This document shows, one piece after another, positions 41,001 to 48,992 of a stretch of DNA of 64,000 bases. Position numbers and translations under genes: made by a program. The stretch spans positions 5,779,501 to 5,843,500 of the forward strand of contig NZ_CP125380.1 of assembly GCF_034009455.1 (NCBI RefSeq). Reading direction: 5' to 3'. The notes beneath the pieces are model-generated. The model had not been told where the DNA came from. It did no database searches and worked only from the letters and a program-made list of their open reading frames with translations. The first letter of the stretch is position 1, and the number at the start of each line of letters is the position of its first letter. Source of the stretch: Pseudomonas sp. P5_109. Lineage in GTDB: Bacteria > Pseudomonadota > Gammaproteobacteria > Pseudomonadales > Pseudomonadaceae.

Positions 41001-42878
41001 TTCCATATAACCATCTAGCTCATGACTATAATTATCAGGGGACCCAATCGACCCACTAACAACAAGCTCCGGATTATCCACTAAATAAATCAGTGCCAAT
41101 TCCAAAATCACCTTACCGGCAAGCGAAACAGAGGCCCCATCAGGCATTCCCGGCAATGTACAATATTCGACTTCGGCACTGTCCCTTATTATGCTTCCAA
41201 AGAAACCCGGATTCCAGTTTACTCTCAAGCCGAAATAATATTTCGATCCAGGCCCAACCGGCGGACCTTTTATCATTTCCAACTTCGAACCTGAAAGCAG
41301 TTCCTCATACGGAGGAGTTGGATTATCTGAGGTTATCAGCGTTAATCTCCAACTAAAGCCATAACTGTCCCGCGTCGAAAACAACCACGTTTTGAGTCGT
41401 GGCGACCAAGAGAAACTACTGGATATTTTTGAATCAAATTCAAGACGCTGTGCAAGCTTATTAAATCTCACATCAACATCCTTGACAGGCGTGCGAATTT
41501 TAGTTTGCCACCCTCGAAAATTCCATGGCTCTCCTGCCGTATTCGGCGAACTCGTCTCGACACTTTTCAGTGCAACAGTAAACGCAGGCAGCCTAAACTG
41601 AAACCGTGTTTTATTATCGAGCGCAAATATCCGCCCTACCCTTAATACATGTGGCGCCTTTATATCTGCCGCAGTCCCAACGCTGGGCACATACCCGCGA
41701 CTGGGAAACAACTCCGTGACATTAAAGTTCTTGTCAATCATCGCCGTTTTCAAAAAATCATACTGGTCGTGTACGCCATCCTGAGCAGCGCCAGCGGTAT
41801 ACCCGGCATACATCGCCACGAACATCGAGTCGGGCGAAGTCGAGCTGTCGTGCACCGTGATACTTTCGACCCATTTATCCAGATCCTCGGTCTTGAACCG
41901 TGGCGCCTCGCTCCACGCCTCGATAATGGTTTGCGGCACGCTCCAGCTGTCGTCGTATTTCTTGTAGACCAGGTTCAGCCGCAACATCGGATTGGTCTTG
42001 ACCGTAGTCAGCGGCATGCCCGGATCCGGGGCCGTGTCGTGTTCTACCGTCAAGGCCTGAGGGTTGTTGTCGATGCACTCGACCCAGAACACAAACAAGC
42101 GGTTATTAAACAGCACCGGCCGAATCGTGCGCTCGATGGCACTGGCCGAGATCGGCAGGTTGGCCTTGTGCCAATCCGACCAGGCGCCCGGCTGCGGATA
42201 ATCGAATTTGGGCCGGTCAGGGTTGCTGCCGCTCATGTCCTTGTAGGTACGCTGGGACATGTCCACCGAACGCCAGTAATACACGCTCTCGGCCCGGGAC
42301 TTGCCGATGAAGTAGTACATGCCGTTCTTGAAATCATCGGTGGAGATGTAGCCATTGATGATGGTCAGGTTGGCCACTTCTTCGAAACTGGCCAGATAGC
42401 TCAGCACCGCTTCCTGAGTCGTGTCGATGTGAATCTTGTTCTGGTTGATGTCGTTTTCCAGTTGCTGGAAGTAGGTCGACTTGCTCATGCGCAATGAGGG
42501 GTCGATGTACACCTCCGGGTAATAACGCAACTGCTGGTTGGCCGCCCAGATCGGATACTGGCTGTTGATCTCGCGCCACTGCGTGAGCAGATGGTCTTCC
42601 ATGACCTTGACTTCATACCCCGGCTCCATGCCCATCAACGCGCCGTTGATGTACTGCTGCAGGCTGGCAATCGCCGACGCCACCGGGCTGCTGGGCACCG
42701 CCTGGCTGACCTGCACGTCCAACAGTTTGTATTCGTAGAGGTCGTTGGCGGTCTTGATTTTGTCGCTCAAGCCGCTATCGACAAATTCCGCAGCATTGGG
42801 TACCAGTTCATCCAGGTAGTAGGCCACCAGGGCATCGCGCAGGGTTTCGTTGAGTTGACTGTCGAGGGTGCTGGACAT
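38094..42878 (-). CDS. Tc toxin A subunit, C-terminal half (TcaB-like)
   Basis: 1594 residues from ATG 42878 with AAGGATC upstream. It contains the neuraminidase-like/beta region (YWRSVDMSQRTYKDMSG, LFNNRLFVFWVE), then long alpha-helical channel segments, a glycine-rich pore tip (VGAVGGKISGAANGGGGGGS near residue 1245) and a C-terminal TcB-binding domain (YEDICATLTQTYNAVQIGDS). With the upstream protein it makes one TcA pentamer subunit, comparable to TcaAB or YenA1/A2. The segment at about residues 406-663 is unusually A/T-rich compared with its flanks. Confidence 0.88.
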   Translation of the reverse strand: MSSTLDSQLNETLRDALVAYYLDELVPNAAEFVDSGLSDKIKTANDLYEYKLLDVQVSQAVPSSPVASAIASLQQYINGALMGMEPGYEVKVMEDHLLTQWREINSQYPIWAANQQLRYYPEVYIDPSLRMSKSTYFQQLENDINQNKIHIDTTQEAVLSYLASFEEVANLTIINGYISTDDFKNGMYYFIGKSRAESVYYWRSVDMSQRTYKDMSGSNPDRPKFDYPQPGAWSDWHKANLPISASAIERTIRPVLFNNRLFVFWVECIDNNPQALTVEHDTAPDPGMPLTTVKTNPMLRLNLVYKKYDDSWSVPQTIIEAWSEAPRFKTEDLDKWVESITVHDSSTSPDSMFVAMYAGYTAGAAQDGVHDQYDFLKTAMIDKNFNVTELFPSRGYVPSVGTAADIKAPHVLRVGRIFALDNKTRFQFRLPAFTVALKSVETSSPNTAGEPWNFRGWQTKIRTPVKDVDVRFNKLAQRLEFDSKISSSFSWSPRLKTWLFSTRDSYGFSWRLTLITSDNPTPPYEELLSGSKLEMIKGPPVGPGSKYYFGLRVNWNPGFFGSIIRDSAEVEYCTLPGMPDGASVSLAGKVILELALIYLVDNPELVVSGSIGSPDNYSHELDGYMEFQKEASYNFQNLILRPADLNNFTPAHPGYHALHYSSALLERNPPDTQTISIAIDPETLLPDWNGNWPVGVKKIPLIHGIKVFSSGQEMGHALKLTLIELELAPRVTTPLIAPYINTRPSPTLGTAEFIDFTGSGIARNDDNSAARQPIRMNTLFARELINKANIALENLLDWDTQNLEEPPLQPPSAVNRMDFHGANGLYFWELFLHLPFMVSQRLNLEQKFDEAEQWLGFIFDPARKNASNGRPDYWNVRPLMDDPVEMDYASRKPDDPDGIASSHPVRYRKAIYLHYLKNLLDRGDAAYRQLTPDSLGEAKLWYVRVLDLLGPRPDIKLVDHWLPITLKTLSDSISTELRAFEQRLISQDQLRADSAEANDGQSLYDFAEPALYLRTFSPDPTLMDLDSDYLRLPINQHLVRTWDIAEARLDNLRNNRTLDGKPLMLPLFAAPLNPRDLLAAYGQGAASGGAARLLAQDVPHYRFNVMHNRASSAVETLIQFGNTLLSLIERKEQAQLHELQGQQAWEFAQFAIELQRQAQVIDVEQRKALEASKAVVQGRLDFYTRLADEVVNAGEQGAAGLHLAGRVAEGVGAVANAIGGALIVPPNAVGAVGGKISGAANGGGGGGSVGGWRLDGVTRMVAAFAFGLASGFHGAAEATDRAESFRRRHQEWKQARDQAQLEIQQIDAQLKVLEQQALATTVQLNQAHAAQEQALASYEFLRTRFSNAQLYQWLNGQFATFYYQAYDATLALCLAAEACWQFEIADYTSRFIQVGAWKDSYRGLGAGESLKLQLLKMESAYITRNERLLEITRTVSLRQLKDQTPDSEMNQDWPTIELRLEEEGDVAFELTRAMYESDYPTHTLRRIKRISVTLPVTLGPYEDICATLTQTYNAVQIGDSLKENLRASQQVVLSGGVADDGLFVFDFNDERYLPFEGTGAISRWLLHFPNHVQQEAMIKSLTDIIVQVQYTAKS

Positions 42879-42908
42879 GATTTGATCCTTAAAGTGAAAA
42901 AACATCAC

Positions 42909-45900
42909 TCAACGACTGGCGGCCACCGCCGCTTCACCGACGGCTTGCCAGGCAGCAGGGGCACTGTCGGCATGCAGCGCAGTAGCCGCCAACACATCCG
43001 CTGCCGTCATCCCGCTGGCCTTGCTGGCGCCCTGGCAACGCAATATCCAGTCCACCTCGGCCATGGAGCAGGCGCGTCCTTGCGGCAACTCTTGAAACAA
43101 TCGGCTGACCTCTTGCACGGACCAACCCAGCAGGTTGGCCAACGCCTCGGCTGATTCATCGTTGACCGCGCTACGCAATGCCTTGTTCTTGAGATGGACC
43201 TTCGCCGGGTTGGCCGCGATGAAGTATCCGAGCAAGGCTTCTTCAGCCTGACTCTGGCTGCGGAGCCACTGGCTGTAGCGGCCCAGCAAATAGAAACTGG
43301 CCCATGACAACGCTGTGCCACCCTTGGCCCCCAGCCACTCGGGATGGACCAGGAACAGACGCAGGGCGCTGGTGTCCAGGCGCATATGCAGCGCCGCCTC
43401 TGCATGACGCAGCATCGAGCGAATTTGCTCCAGCAGGGAGGCCATTGACGAGATGCCGGCATCGGCATCGGTTTGCAGCACCGCCGACAGCAACTCGTAG
43501 ACCGAAGTCCCCGCCCAGCGCACCACAACCTGGGTGCGGTCCATGGGCAAGTTGACCATTTCCTGAGTCAGTCCTTCGATCAGGCGCAGTTGCCGGTCAT
43601 GACCGACCAGGAGCAGCGTGCCCAGTTTCTCCAGGCTCCGGGCCCTGGCCTCAGGCTCAAGTCTCAGGGGCTTGAGCGCCAACACCAGCGCCGCCGACAA
43701 TTGCCCTTGGGTGTTTTCGATCAGCTCCAGTGGCAAGTCTTTGACCATGCCTCGCTCATCGAGCAACGGCAGCAAAACCGTGCGCCAGTTGATGGCGTCT
43801 CCCGGGCCACGCCCCTTGGCGGGCGCCTCATGGGTTGGCAGATTCAATGCCTCGATCTGCTGATCGGTGATGACCGCGGCCCGGGTGTCGAGGGCCAACT
43901 TCGCCAGGCGATCAATCAGGCCCTGGGGTGGCAGGTAGTCCCCCGGATCAAGTCCCAGTAAACGTCGCACATCGGTGACGCTTTGCTTGCTGTCCTTGAG
44001 CCAGGTCACGGCCCAGTCCATTTGCATTAAAAGGTCGAGAATGTCGGGTGGTGTCGTGAAAGCCTCGCCTTCGGTAACCCCCCTGAACGACAACAATTGT
44101 ACTGAAAGCCTCCCACACCTCACGCGCAAGTAATCAATCGGTTTTGCTGGCCAGTCGTTTATCGCCTCCCAGGCAACTCTGGTGATCTTTTTGCCGCTCA
44201 ATGAGAGTCTTCCCCCGGCCTCCACCGGATCAAGTGTCAGCGGACTGTCGTCAGCATTTGTTAGAAACCATGCCACATCGGGTGAAGCCCCTGGACGGTC
44301 AAGCGTAAACTCACGAAGCCTGTCTTCTGTGTGAGCAAAGTCATCGCCCGCCTCCACAGAAAGCAATGACCCCGGCAGCAAGCGCAAGGAGTCTCCCGCA
44401 GCCAAAGGCTCGACAACCAGTGCCAAGGTGATTTCATAATCTTGACTCACCGCCTTGACGTAAAGGGGCTTGAGCGATTGCCCGGATTGGTGGCTCAAAC
44501 GCCCTGTGCACAGCAACCGCTGATAGTCCTGCCCCCCCAACAAATCTATCAAGGCCCAGCCGTCCTCCGCCGAAAGGCCAAACATCTGTGGGACACGCGC
44601 CTGACGATAAACCGATGAAACCGTTTCCAGATCGCGCTTCAGTGGCCCGACATACTGCTGCGTATGCCCGGCCAGGCGCAAAAACGACAACTCCGAGGGT
44701 TGCAAACCGAGGCCGGCACACAGTTGTGCCACGGTTCGTTTTGAGGCGACGTCCGCCCCCCTGGCATTGAACACCTGTTGATCAAGCACCAATGGCACGT
44801 CGAACAGCGTTACCTCGTTGAAGACCTGGTCAAACAGCGGTACATCATCGCCGGTCGCATAAGGCGTGAGGTCATGGAGAAACGCGGCGAATTCCAGAGG
44901 CTCGAGCTTGTATCGTTGGGCGAGATAACGATAGACCCCCAAGGCCCGCAAGGTATTGAGATTCAGCTCCATGGTCAGGTTGTGTTCGCCTTCGCTGCGG
45001 ATAGCGCTGATGATCAGCGTGTCCAGCTCGGCAAACGGAATGTCCAGCCAGCGTTGCAAGCGAATCATGCGCTGCAGGCGGTCGAAGCGGTTGGGTGAGG
45101 TTTTGGTCAGGCGCCAGGTTTTGCGAGTGCCCACCAGGACCTCTGTGAGGCCCATTGAGTTGTCGAATTGATCCTTGCGGATCGATGTAGCGGTGGCAGG
45201 GGTGACACTGTCATAGCGACCCGAACCGTGGCCATTGACGTAACACGCGCCAAAGTGGGAAGCATGAGGGTATGGCGCTCCTATTCCCGCCGCGCCGAAT
45301 TGCGGATTGGTGCTTGGGCAGTTGGGGGAAAGACGGGGAAAATGAGTACGTTGCGATAACACCGCTTCGACTTGCTGCGCGTCCAGCCCGGTCCGCTGCA
45401 TGAAGGTTTTGAGTTCGATCAGCGACTGATCGAGTTGTATCAAATTGCTCTCAAGACCGTAGTGTTTCTGGAAAAAACCTTGCTGCTCGACCGACCAGAC
45501 AGGAATCTCATCCGACATGAGGGTTACGCTGAGCGCTGCCACGCCTAGGGGGGCCGTTACAGAGCCGCTGGTGGTTGTGATAGTGAATGAAGCACGATAT
45601 CCCGCTGAATCATTCCCCCCCCAACTGATACGCGGACACATTGTCTCGGACGAGGCCTGATGCAGATAATTGAGCGTCCATAGTTCCGAACGGGCCGGGG
45701 TGCCTGAATTGAATAAAACTACTTCGTGAAGCTTGTCGGGACTATCCGCCTTGGAAAAAAACATCGCTGCTTGGTTGGTTGACGAAAAGTCGTCGATAAA
45801 AAAATCCGCTCTTGGCACGACAACTTCAATGGAGGCCTGTCCCGGCAGCAGTAAAAAGCCCACGCCCAGCGCTTTATGTGGCCTCAGGTGAGAAGTCCCC

Positions 45901-46835
45901 GGGCCTTTCCAACCAGCCGCCAGCTCGGCCTTCGACAGATAAAACGTGGTAAACAGTGACGGCTCGATCAACAACTGTTGTTGCTGCGGACTCAATCCCG
46001 ACAACAACCGTTGCGCCTCAAGCGACGCATTCTGCACCGCGCCATAGACATTGCGATCACCTTGAGTCGCCGGCACCTCACGGCTGATCAGGTAATTCAA
46101 CACCCCCAACCCAAGTTTTTTTTTTGCCAATCCAAGACGGCATTGATGATGGGCAAAGTGGTACGGAAAGATGAACGGGTACCGTCGTTCAGCCAGTAGT
46201 TCATACACTGGCTTGTTTTCATCAGGTTTGCCTTTGCGGTAACGCTCAATATCTTCCTTCAGAATCCCGTTGACCAACTCCAGCATTGGCCGGGGGGTAA
46301 AGGTGCTTTGCTGGTCAATGACCAGGCTTGCAATGTCGGGCCGCCGCTTGCCCAGTAAAATTTTCGGCCGGTCACCCTGCCCCGAAGTTTCCAGCGTACG
46401 CGTGGCAAATTGGTACAACGAACTGAGGTAGGACACCGGCGAGTCGATCGCCGCGATCGCGCCGACCTTGCAGAACTCATCCCAGTTTTCCTTGAACAGG
46501 TTGGGGTAACTGGGGCCCACGTCCACCAAGGCACGAACACCCGTACGTTGGGTCAGGTCCTGGGGCTTGCCACTGGATACTCGATGCTCACGATACAGTC
46601 CACCGATCTGGACCGCATAACACATGGCATTGTCATAGGCCAACGCACCGTCCGCGTCACAGATCTCACCCAAGCGTTCGACAAACCGGGGCTTTGACTG
46701 GCCGATAATGTCAAACACCGACGTCATGCTCATTTGCTGCATGGCGGTGATGAAACTCACCTTGCCCGGCTGACTGCTCTTGTCAGCGATTTCGCTAACA
46801 AGGTTACGCAATAGCCGATTGTTCTTGTCTTGCAT
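42909..46835 (-). CDS. Tc toxin A subunit, N-terminal half (TcaA-like, SpvA/VRP1 domain)
   Basis: 1308 residues from ATG 46835 (GGTGA upstream). The N-terminal part has the virulence-plasmid A (VRP1) signature: YPNLFKENWDEFCKVGAIAA, IDSPVSYLSSLYQFA, RRPDIASLVID. The rest is helical shell and probable receptor-binding sequence. It ends 30 bases before the TcaB-like start, so the two halves are co-translated. A tract of ten A residues (46116-46125) encodes Ala237-Lys238-240 and is prone to slippage. Probably first gene of the Tc operon. Confidence 0.87.
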   Translation of the reverse strand: MQDKNNRLLRNLVSEIADKSSQPGKVSFITAMQQMSMTSVFDIIGQSKPRFVERLGEICDADGALAYDNAMCYAVQIGGLYREHRVSSGKPQDLTQRTGVRALVDVGPSYPNLFKENWDEFCKVGAIAAIDSPVSYLSSLYQFATRTLETSGQGDRPKILLGKRRPDIASLVIDQQSTFTPRPMLELVNGILKEDIERYRKGKPDENKPVYELLAERRYPFIFPYHFAHHQCRLGLAKKKLGLGVLNYLISREVPATQGDRNVYGAVQNASLEAQRLLSGLSPQQQQLLIEPSLFTTFYLSKAELAAGWKGPGTSHLRPHKALGVGFLLLPGQASIEVVVPRADFFIDDFSSTNQAAMFFSKADSPDKLHEVVLFNSGTPARSELWTLNYLHQASSETMCPRISWGGNDSAGYRASFTITTTSGSVTAPLGVAALSVTLMSDEIPVWSVEQQGFFQKHYGLESNLIQLDQSLIELKTFMQRTGLDAQQVEAVLSQRTHFPRLSPNCPSTNPQFGAAGIGAPYPHASHFGACYVNGHGSGRYDSVTPATATSIRKDQFDNSMGLTEVLVGTRKTWRLTKTSPNRFDRLQRMIRLQRWLDIPFAELDTLIISAIRSEGEHNLTMELNLNTLRALGVYRYLAQRYKLEPLEFAAFLHDLTPYATGDDVPLFDQVFNEVTLFDVPLVLDQQVFNARGADVASKRTVAQLCAGLGLQPSELSFLRLAGHTQQYVGPLKRDLETVSSVYRQARVPQMFGLSAEDGWALIDLLGGQDYQRLLCTGRLSHQSGQSLKPLYVKAVSQDYEITLALVVEPLAAGDSLRLLPGSLLSVEAGDDFAHTEDRLREFTLDRPGASPDVAWFLTNADDSPLTLDPVEAGGRLSLSGKKITRVAWEAINDWPAKPIDYLRVRCGRLSVQLLSFRGVTEGEAFTTPPDILDLLMQMDWAVTWLKDSKQSVTDVRRLLGLDPGDYLPPQGLIDRLAKLALDTRAAVITDQQIEALNLPTHEAPAKGRGPGDAINWRTVLLPLLDERGMVKDLPLELIENTQGQLSAALVLALKPLRLEPEARARSLEKLGTLLLVGHDRQLRLIEGLTQEMVNLPMDRTQVVVRWAGTSVYELLSAVLQTDADAGISSMASLLEQIRSMLRHAEAALHMRLDTSALRLFLVHPEWLGAKGGTALSWASFYLLGRYSQWLRSQSQAEEALLGYFIAANPAKVHLKNKALRSAVNDESAEALANLLGWSVQEVSRLFQELPQGRACSMAEVDWILRCQGASKASGMTAADVLAATALHADSAPAAWQAVGEAAVAASR

Positions 46836-46893
46836 GGGAGTCACCGACAGGCCAGTGGATTGCTCCCCAACCTACGGCTTTTTGCGCGCGGAA

Positions 46894-46917
46894 GAACCTG
46901 TCAAACTTAACAGGTTC
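46894..46917 (-). promoter_or_regulatory. Candidate LexA (SOS) box upstream of the Tc operon
   Basis: CTGTCAAACTTAACAG (46898-46913) is an exact CTGT-N8-ACAG LexA-type half-site pair, inside a larger perfect inverted repeat with 8-bp arms GAACCTGT/ACAGGTTC. On the minus strand the box contains TTGACA, a perfect -35 sequence, 63-78 bases upstream of the TcaA start. It also lies upstream of the divergent gene at 47002, so the target is inferred. Confidence 0.55.
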
Positions 46918-47001
46918 GCCGCCATATCCGACGGATGGTTACGTTGGTTTCCCTCACGGCCCGGATAAGATGAGTTCTTATCGCTAGCGAGGTTTCGCTC
47001 C

Positions 47002-47466
47002 ATGTTCATCGGCGTCCTGCTGGTCATCACCTGGCTGATCCTGTTGCTGCGCTATCCGGCCAAGGCCTTGCCCGTGTCCATGGCCGCCGCCGTGGGGCTG
47101 GGCCTGGTCGCCACCTGGGTCGTCTGGCTGGACCACCGCGAACTCAAGCAGTTGCAACGCCTGGAGTTGCGCATCAGCTATGCGCCGCAACACTGCCCGG
47201 CAGACCGTCCGTTGCAACTGACGATGAACAACGGCAACGACGTGCCGCTGACCGAGCTGCGCTGGCGGGTCGCGGCGTATGCTCCGGGCGACACGGTGAA
47301 CCTGGCCGACAATCAATACACTGCCCCGCGTTATCGTGGCCCCGGCGAATTGCAGGCCGGTGGCAACTGGGAAGATTGCTTGCCGCTGCCGCCACTGCGC
47401 CCTGGCTACCGTCCGGAAACCCTGGAGTTTCGCGCCGAGCGATTGCAGGGTAGTTTTTCCGACTGA
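47002..47466 (+). CDS. Small membrane protein, function unknown
   Basis: 154 residues: two N-terminal hydrophobic helices (MFIGVLLVITWLILLLRYP and a second ending VATWVVWLDHRE), then a soluble beta-rich domain (LRISYAPQHCPADRPLQLTM, ELRWRVAAYAPGD). I recognise the type as a conserved Pseudomonas protein, sometimes called a multidrug transporter without evidence. GAGG precedes the ATG. It is followed 33 bases later by an oxidoreductase, probably one transcript. Confidence 0.75.
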   Translation: MFIGVLLVITWLILLLRYPAKALPVSMAAAVGLGLVATWVVWLDHRELKQLQRLELRISYAPQHCPADRPLQLTMNNGNDVPLTELRWRVAAYAPGDTVNLADNQYTAPRYRGPGELQAGGNWEDCLPLPPLRPGYRPETLEFRAERLQGSFSD

Positions 47467-47499
47467 GCCCTCCCCCATTTTTTGCACAAGGAATGCGCC

Positions 47500-48324
47500 A
47501 TGCCCGTTGCGTTGATTACCGGTTGTTCCAGCGGCATCGGCCGCGCCCTTGCCGATGCGTTCAAGGTCGCCGGCTATGAAGTCTGGGCCAGCGCGCGCAA
47601 GGCCGAAGATGTCGCGGCACTCACCGCCGCGGGTTTCACCGCCGTGCAACTGGATGTCAACGATGCCGCCGCGCTGGAAGCCTTGGGCGAGCGAATCAAC
47701 CAGCAAACCGGTGGCCTTGATGTGTTGATCAACAACGCGGGCTACGGTGCCATGGGGCCGCTGCTCGATGGTGGTGTGCCGGCCATGCAGCGCCAGTTCG
47801 AGACCAATGTGTTCGCTGTCATAGGCGTTACTCGCGCCCTGTTCCCGGTACTGCGCCGGGCCAAGGGGCTGGTGGTGAATATCGGTAGTGTGTCCGGTGT
47901 TCTGGTCACGCCATTCGCCGGTGCCTACTGCGCCTCGAAAGCCGCCGTGCATGCCTTGAGCGATGCCTTGCGCATGGAACTGGCGCCGTTCGGTGTGCGG
48001 GTCATGGAAGTGCAGCCGGGGGCTATCGCTTCCAGCTTTGCCAAGAATGCCGGCCACGAAGCCGAGCAATTGATCAGCGAGCAATCCCCATGGTTTCCGC
48101 TGCGCGAAGGCATTCGCGCACGGGCCAGGGCGTCACAGGACAAACCGACCCCGGCCAGTGAATTTGCCGCTGGATTACTCAAGGCTGTGCAGCAGGACAA
48201 GCCACCGCGACTGATTCGTCTCGGCAATGGCAGTCGTGCGTTGCCACTGCTGGCAGGGTTGTTACCGAAAGGCTTATTGGAAGTCGGGCTGATGAAGCGG
48301 TTCGGGTTGCGTGGGCAGCTCTGA
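47500..48324 (+). CDS. Short-chain dehydrogenase/reductase
   Basis: 274 residues, classical SDR. NAD(P)-binding TGCSSGIGRAL at residues 8-18, NNAGYGAMGP, catalytic Ser in NIGSVSG, and YCASKAA (Tyr-x3-Lys). Start MPVALITG with AAGGA upstream. The C-terminal extension with a leucine-rich end (LPLLAGLLPKGLLEVGLM) fits lipid- or steroid-like substrates in this subgroup, but the substrate is unknown. Confidence 0.9.
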   Translation: MPVALITGCSSGIGRALADAFKVAGYEVWASARKAEDVAALTAAGFTAVQLDVNDAAALEALGERINQQTGGLDVLINNAGYGAMGPLLDGGVPAMQRQFETNVFAVIGVTRALFPVLRRAKGLVVNIGSVSGVLVTPFAGAYCASKAAVHALSDALRMELAPFGVRVMEVQPGAIASSFAKNAGHEAEQLISEQSPWFPLREGIRARARASQDKPTPASEFAAGLLKAVQQDKPPRLIRLGNGSRALPLLAGLLPKGLLEVGLMKRFGLRGQL

Positions 48325-48339
48325 GACCGCTTCGCCCCT

Positions 48340-48405
48340 TTCGCGAGCAAGCCCGCTCCCACACAGAATCTGCGCATGACCTGTGGGAGCGGGCTTGCTC
48401 GCGAA
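48340..48405. repeat. REP doublet (GTGGGAGCGGGC type)
   Basis: Close inverted pair with a short spacer between the SDR gene and the following small gene. Confidence 0.92.
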
Positions 48406-48442
48406 GGCGTCAGAACAGACACCACGGAAATTCAGGAAAAAA

Positions 48443-48841
48443 ATGACCGACTACACCGAATACTTCGACGAAGTGATCCAGGCCCACGTGGCCATCGAAC
48501 AATGGCTGGCCGAGGAACGCGACGCGTGTGAACTCGAAAAACTGCTGAGCCGTTTTTCGCCGCAATTCTCCATGGTCTCGCCGCTCGGCCGGGTGCTGGA
48601 CTTTGACGCACTGAACGAATTGTTCACGCTGGCGGGCGGCAAGAAGCTCGGGTTCCGCATCGAGCTCAGCGAGTTGCGTGGCATTGCCTTGTACGACGGT
48701 GGCGCAACCGTGAGTTACCGCGAGCAACAGACCGATGCGACCGGGCTGCACTCGGATCGGCGCTCGACCGTTGCGTTCGAAAAGCAGGCGGATGGGCGGG
48801 TGATCTGGCGGCATTTGCATGAGACGTTTTGCAAGGAGTGA
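48443..48841 (+). CDS. NTF2-like/DUF4440-type small protein
   Basis: 132 residues starting MTDYTEYFDEVIQAHVAIEQ after CAGGA. The pattern of an N-terminal helix pair (EQWLAEERDACELEKLLSRF), a turn with a structural motif FSPQFSMVSPLGRVLDFDAL, and strands ending VIWRHLHETF is that of the nuclear-transport-factor-2 fold. Many such proteins bind or isomerise small molecules. No specific function can be given. Confidence 0.8.
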   Translation: MTDYTEYFDEVIQAHVAIEQWLAEERDACELEKLLSRFSPQFSMVSPLGRVLDFDALNELFTLAGGKKLGFRIELSELRGIALYDGGATVSYREQQTDATGLHSDRRSTVAFEKQADGRVIWRHLHETFCKE

Positions 48842-48878
48842 ATGCCCCGATGCGTGTCTGACGGACCGCGTTGTACCC

Positions 48879-48972
48879 TTCGCGAGCAAGCCCGCTCCCA
48901 CACTGGATCTTCAGTGAACTCAAAGTTTGCACACGAAGGAGATCAAATGTGGGAGCGGGCTTGCTCGCGAAG
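48879..48972. repeat. REP doublet (GTGGGAGCGGGC type)
   Basis: Inverted pair between convergent genes: the NTF2-like gene and the HlyD-like efflux adaptor. Confidence 0.92.
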
Positions 48973-48992
48973 CAGGCGACTCGATCTATCGG

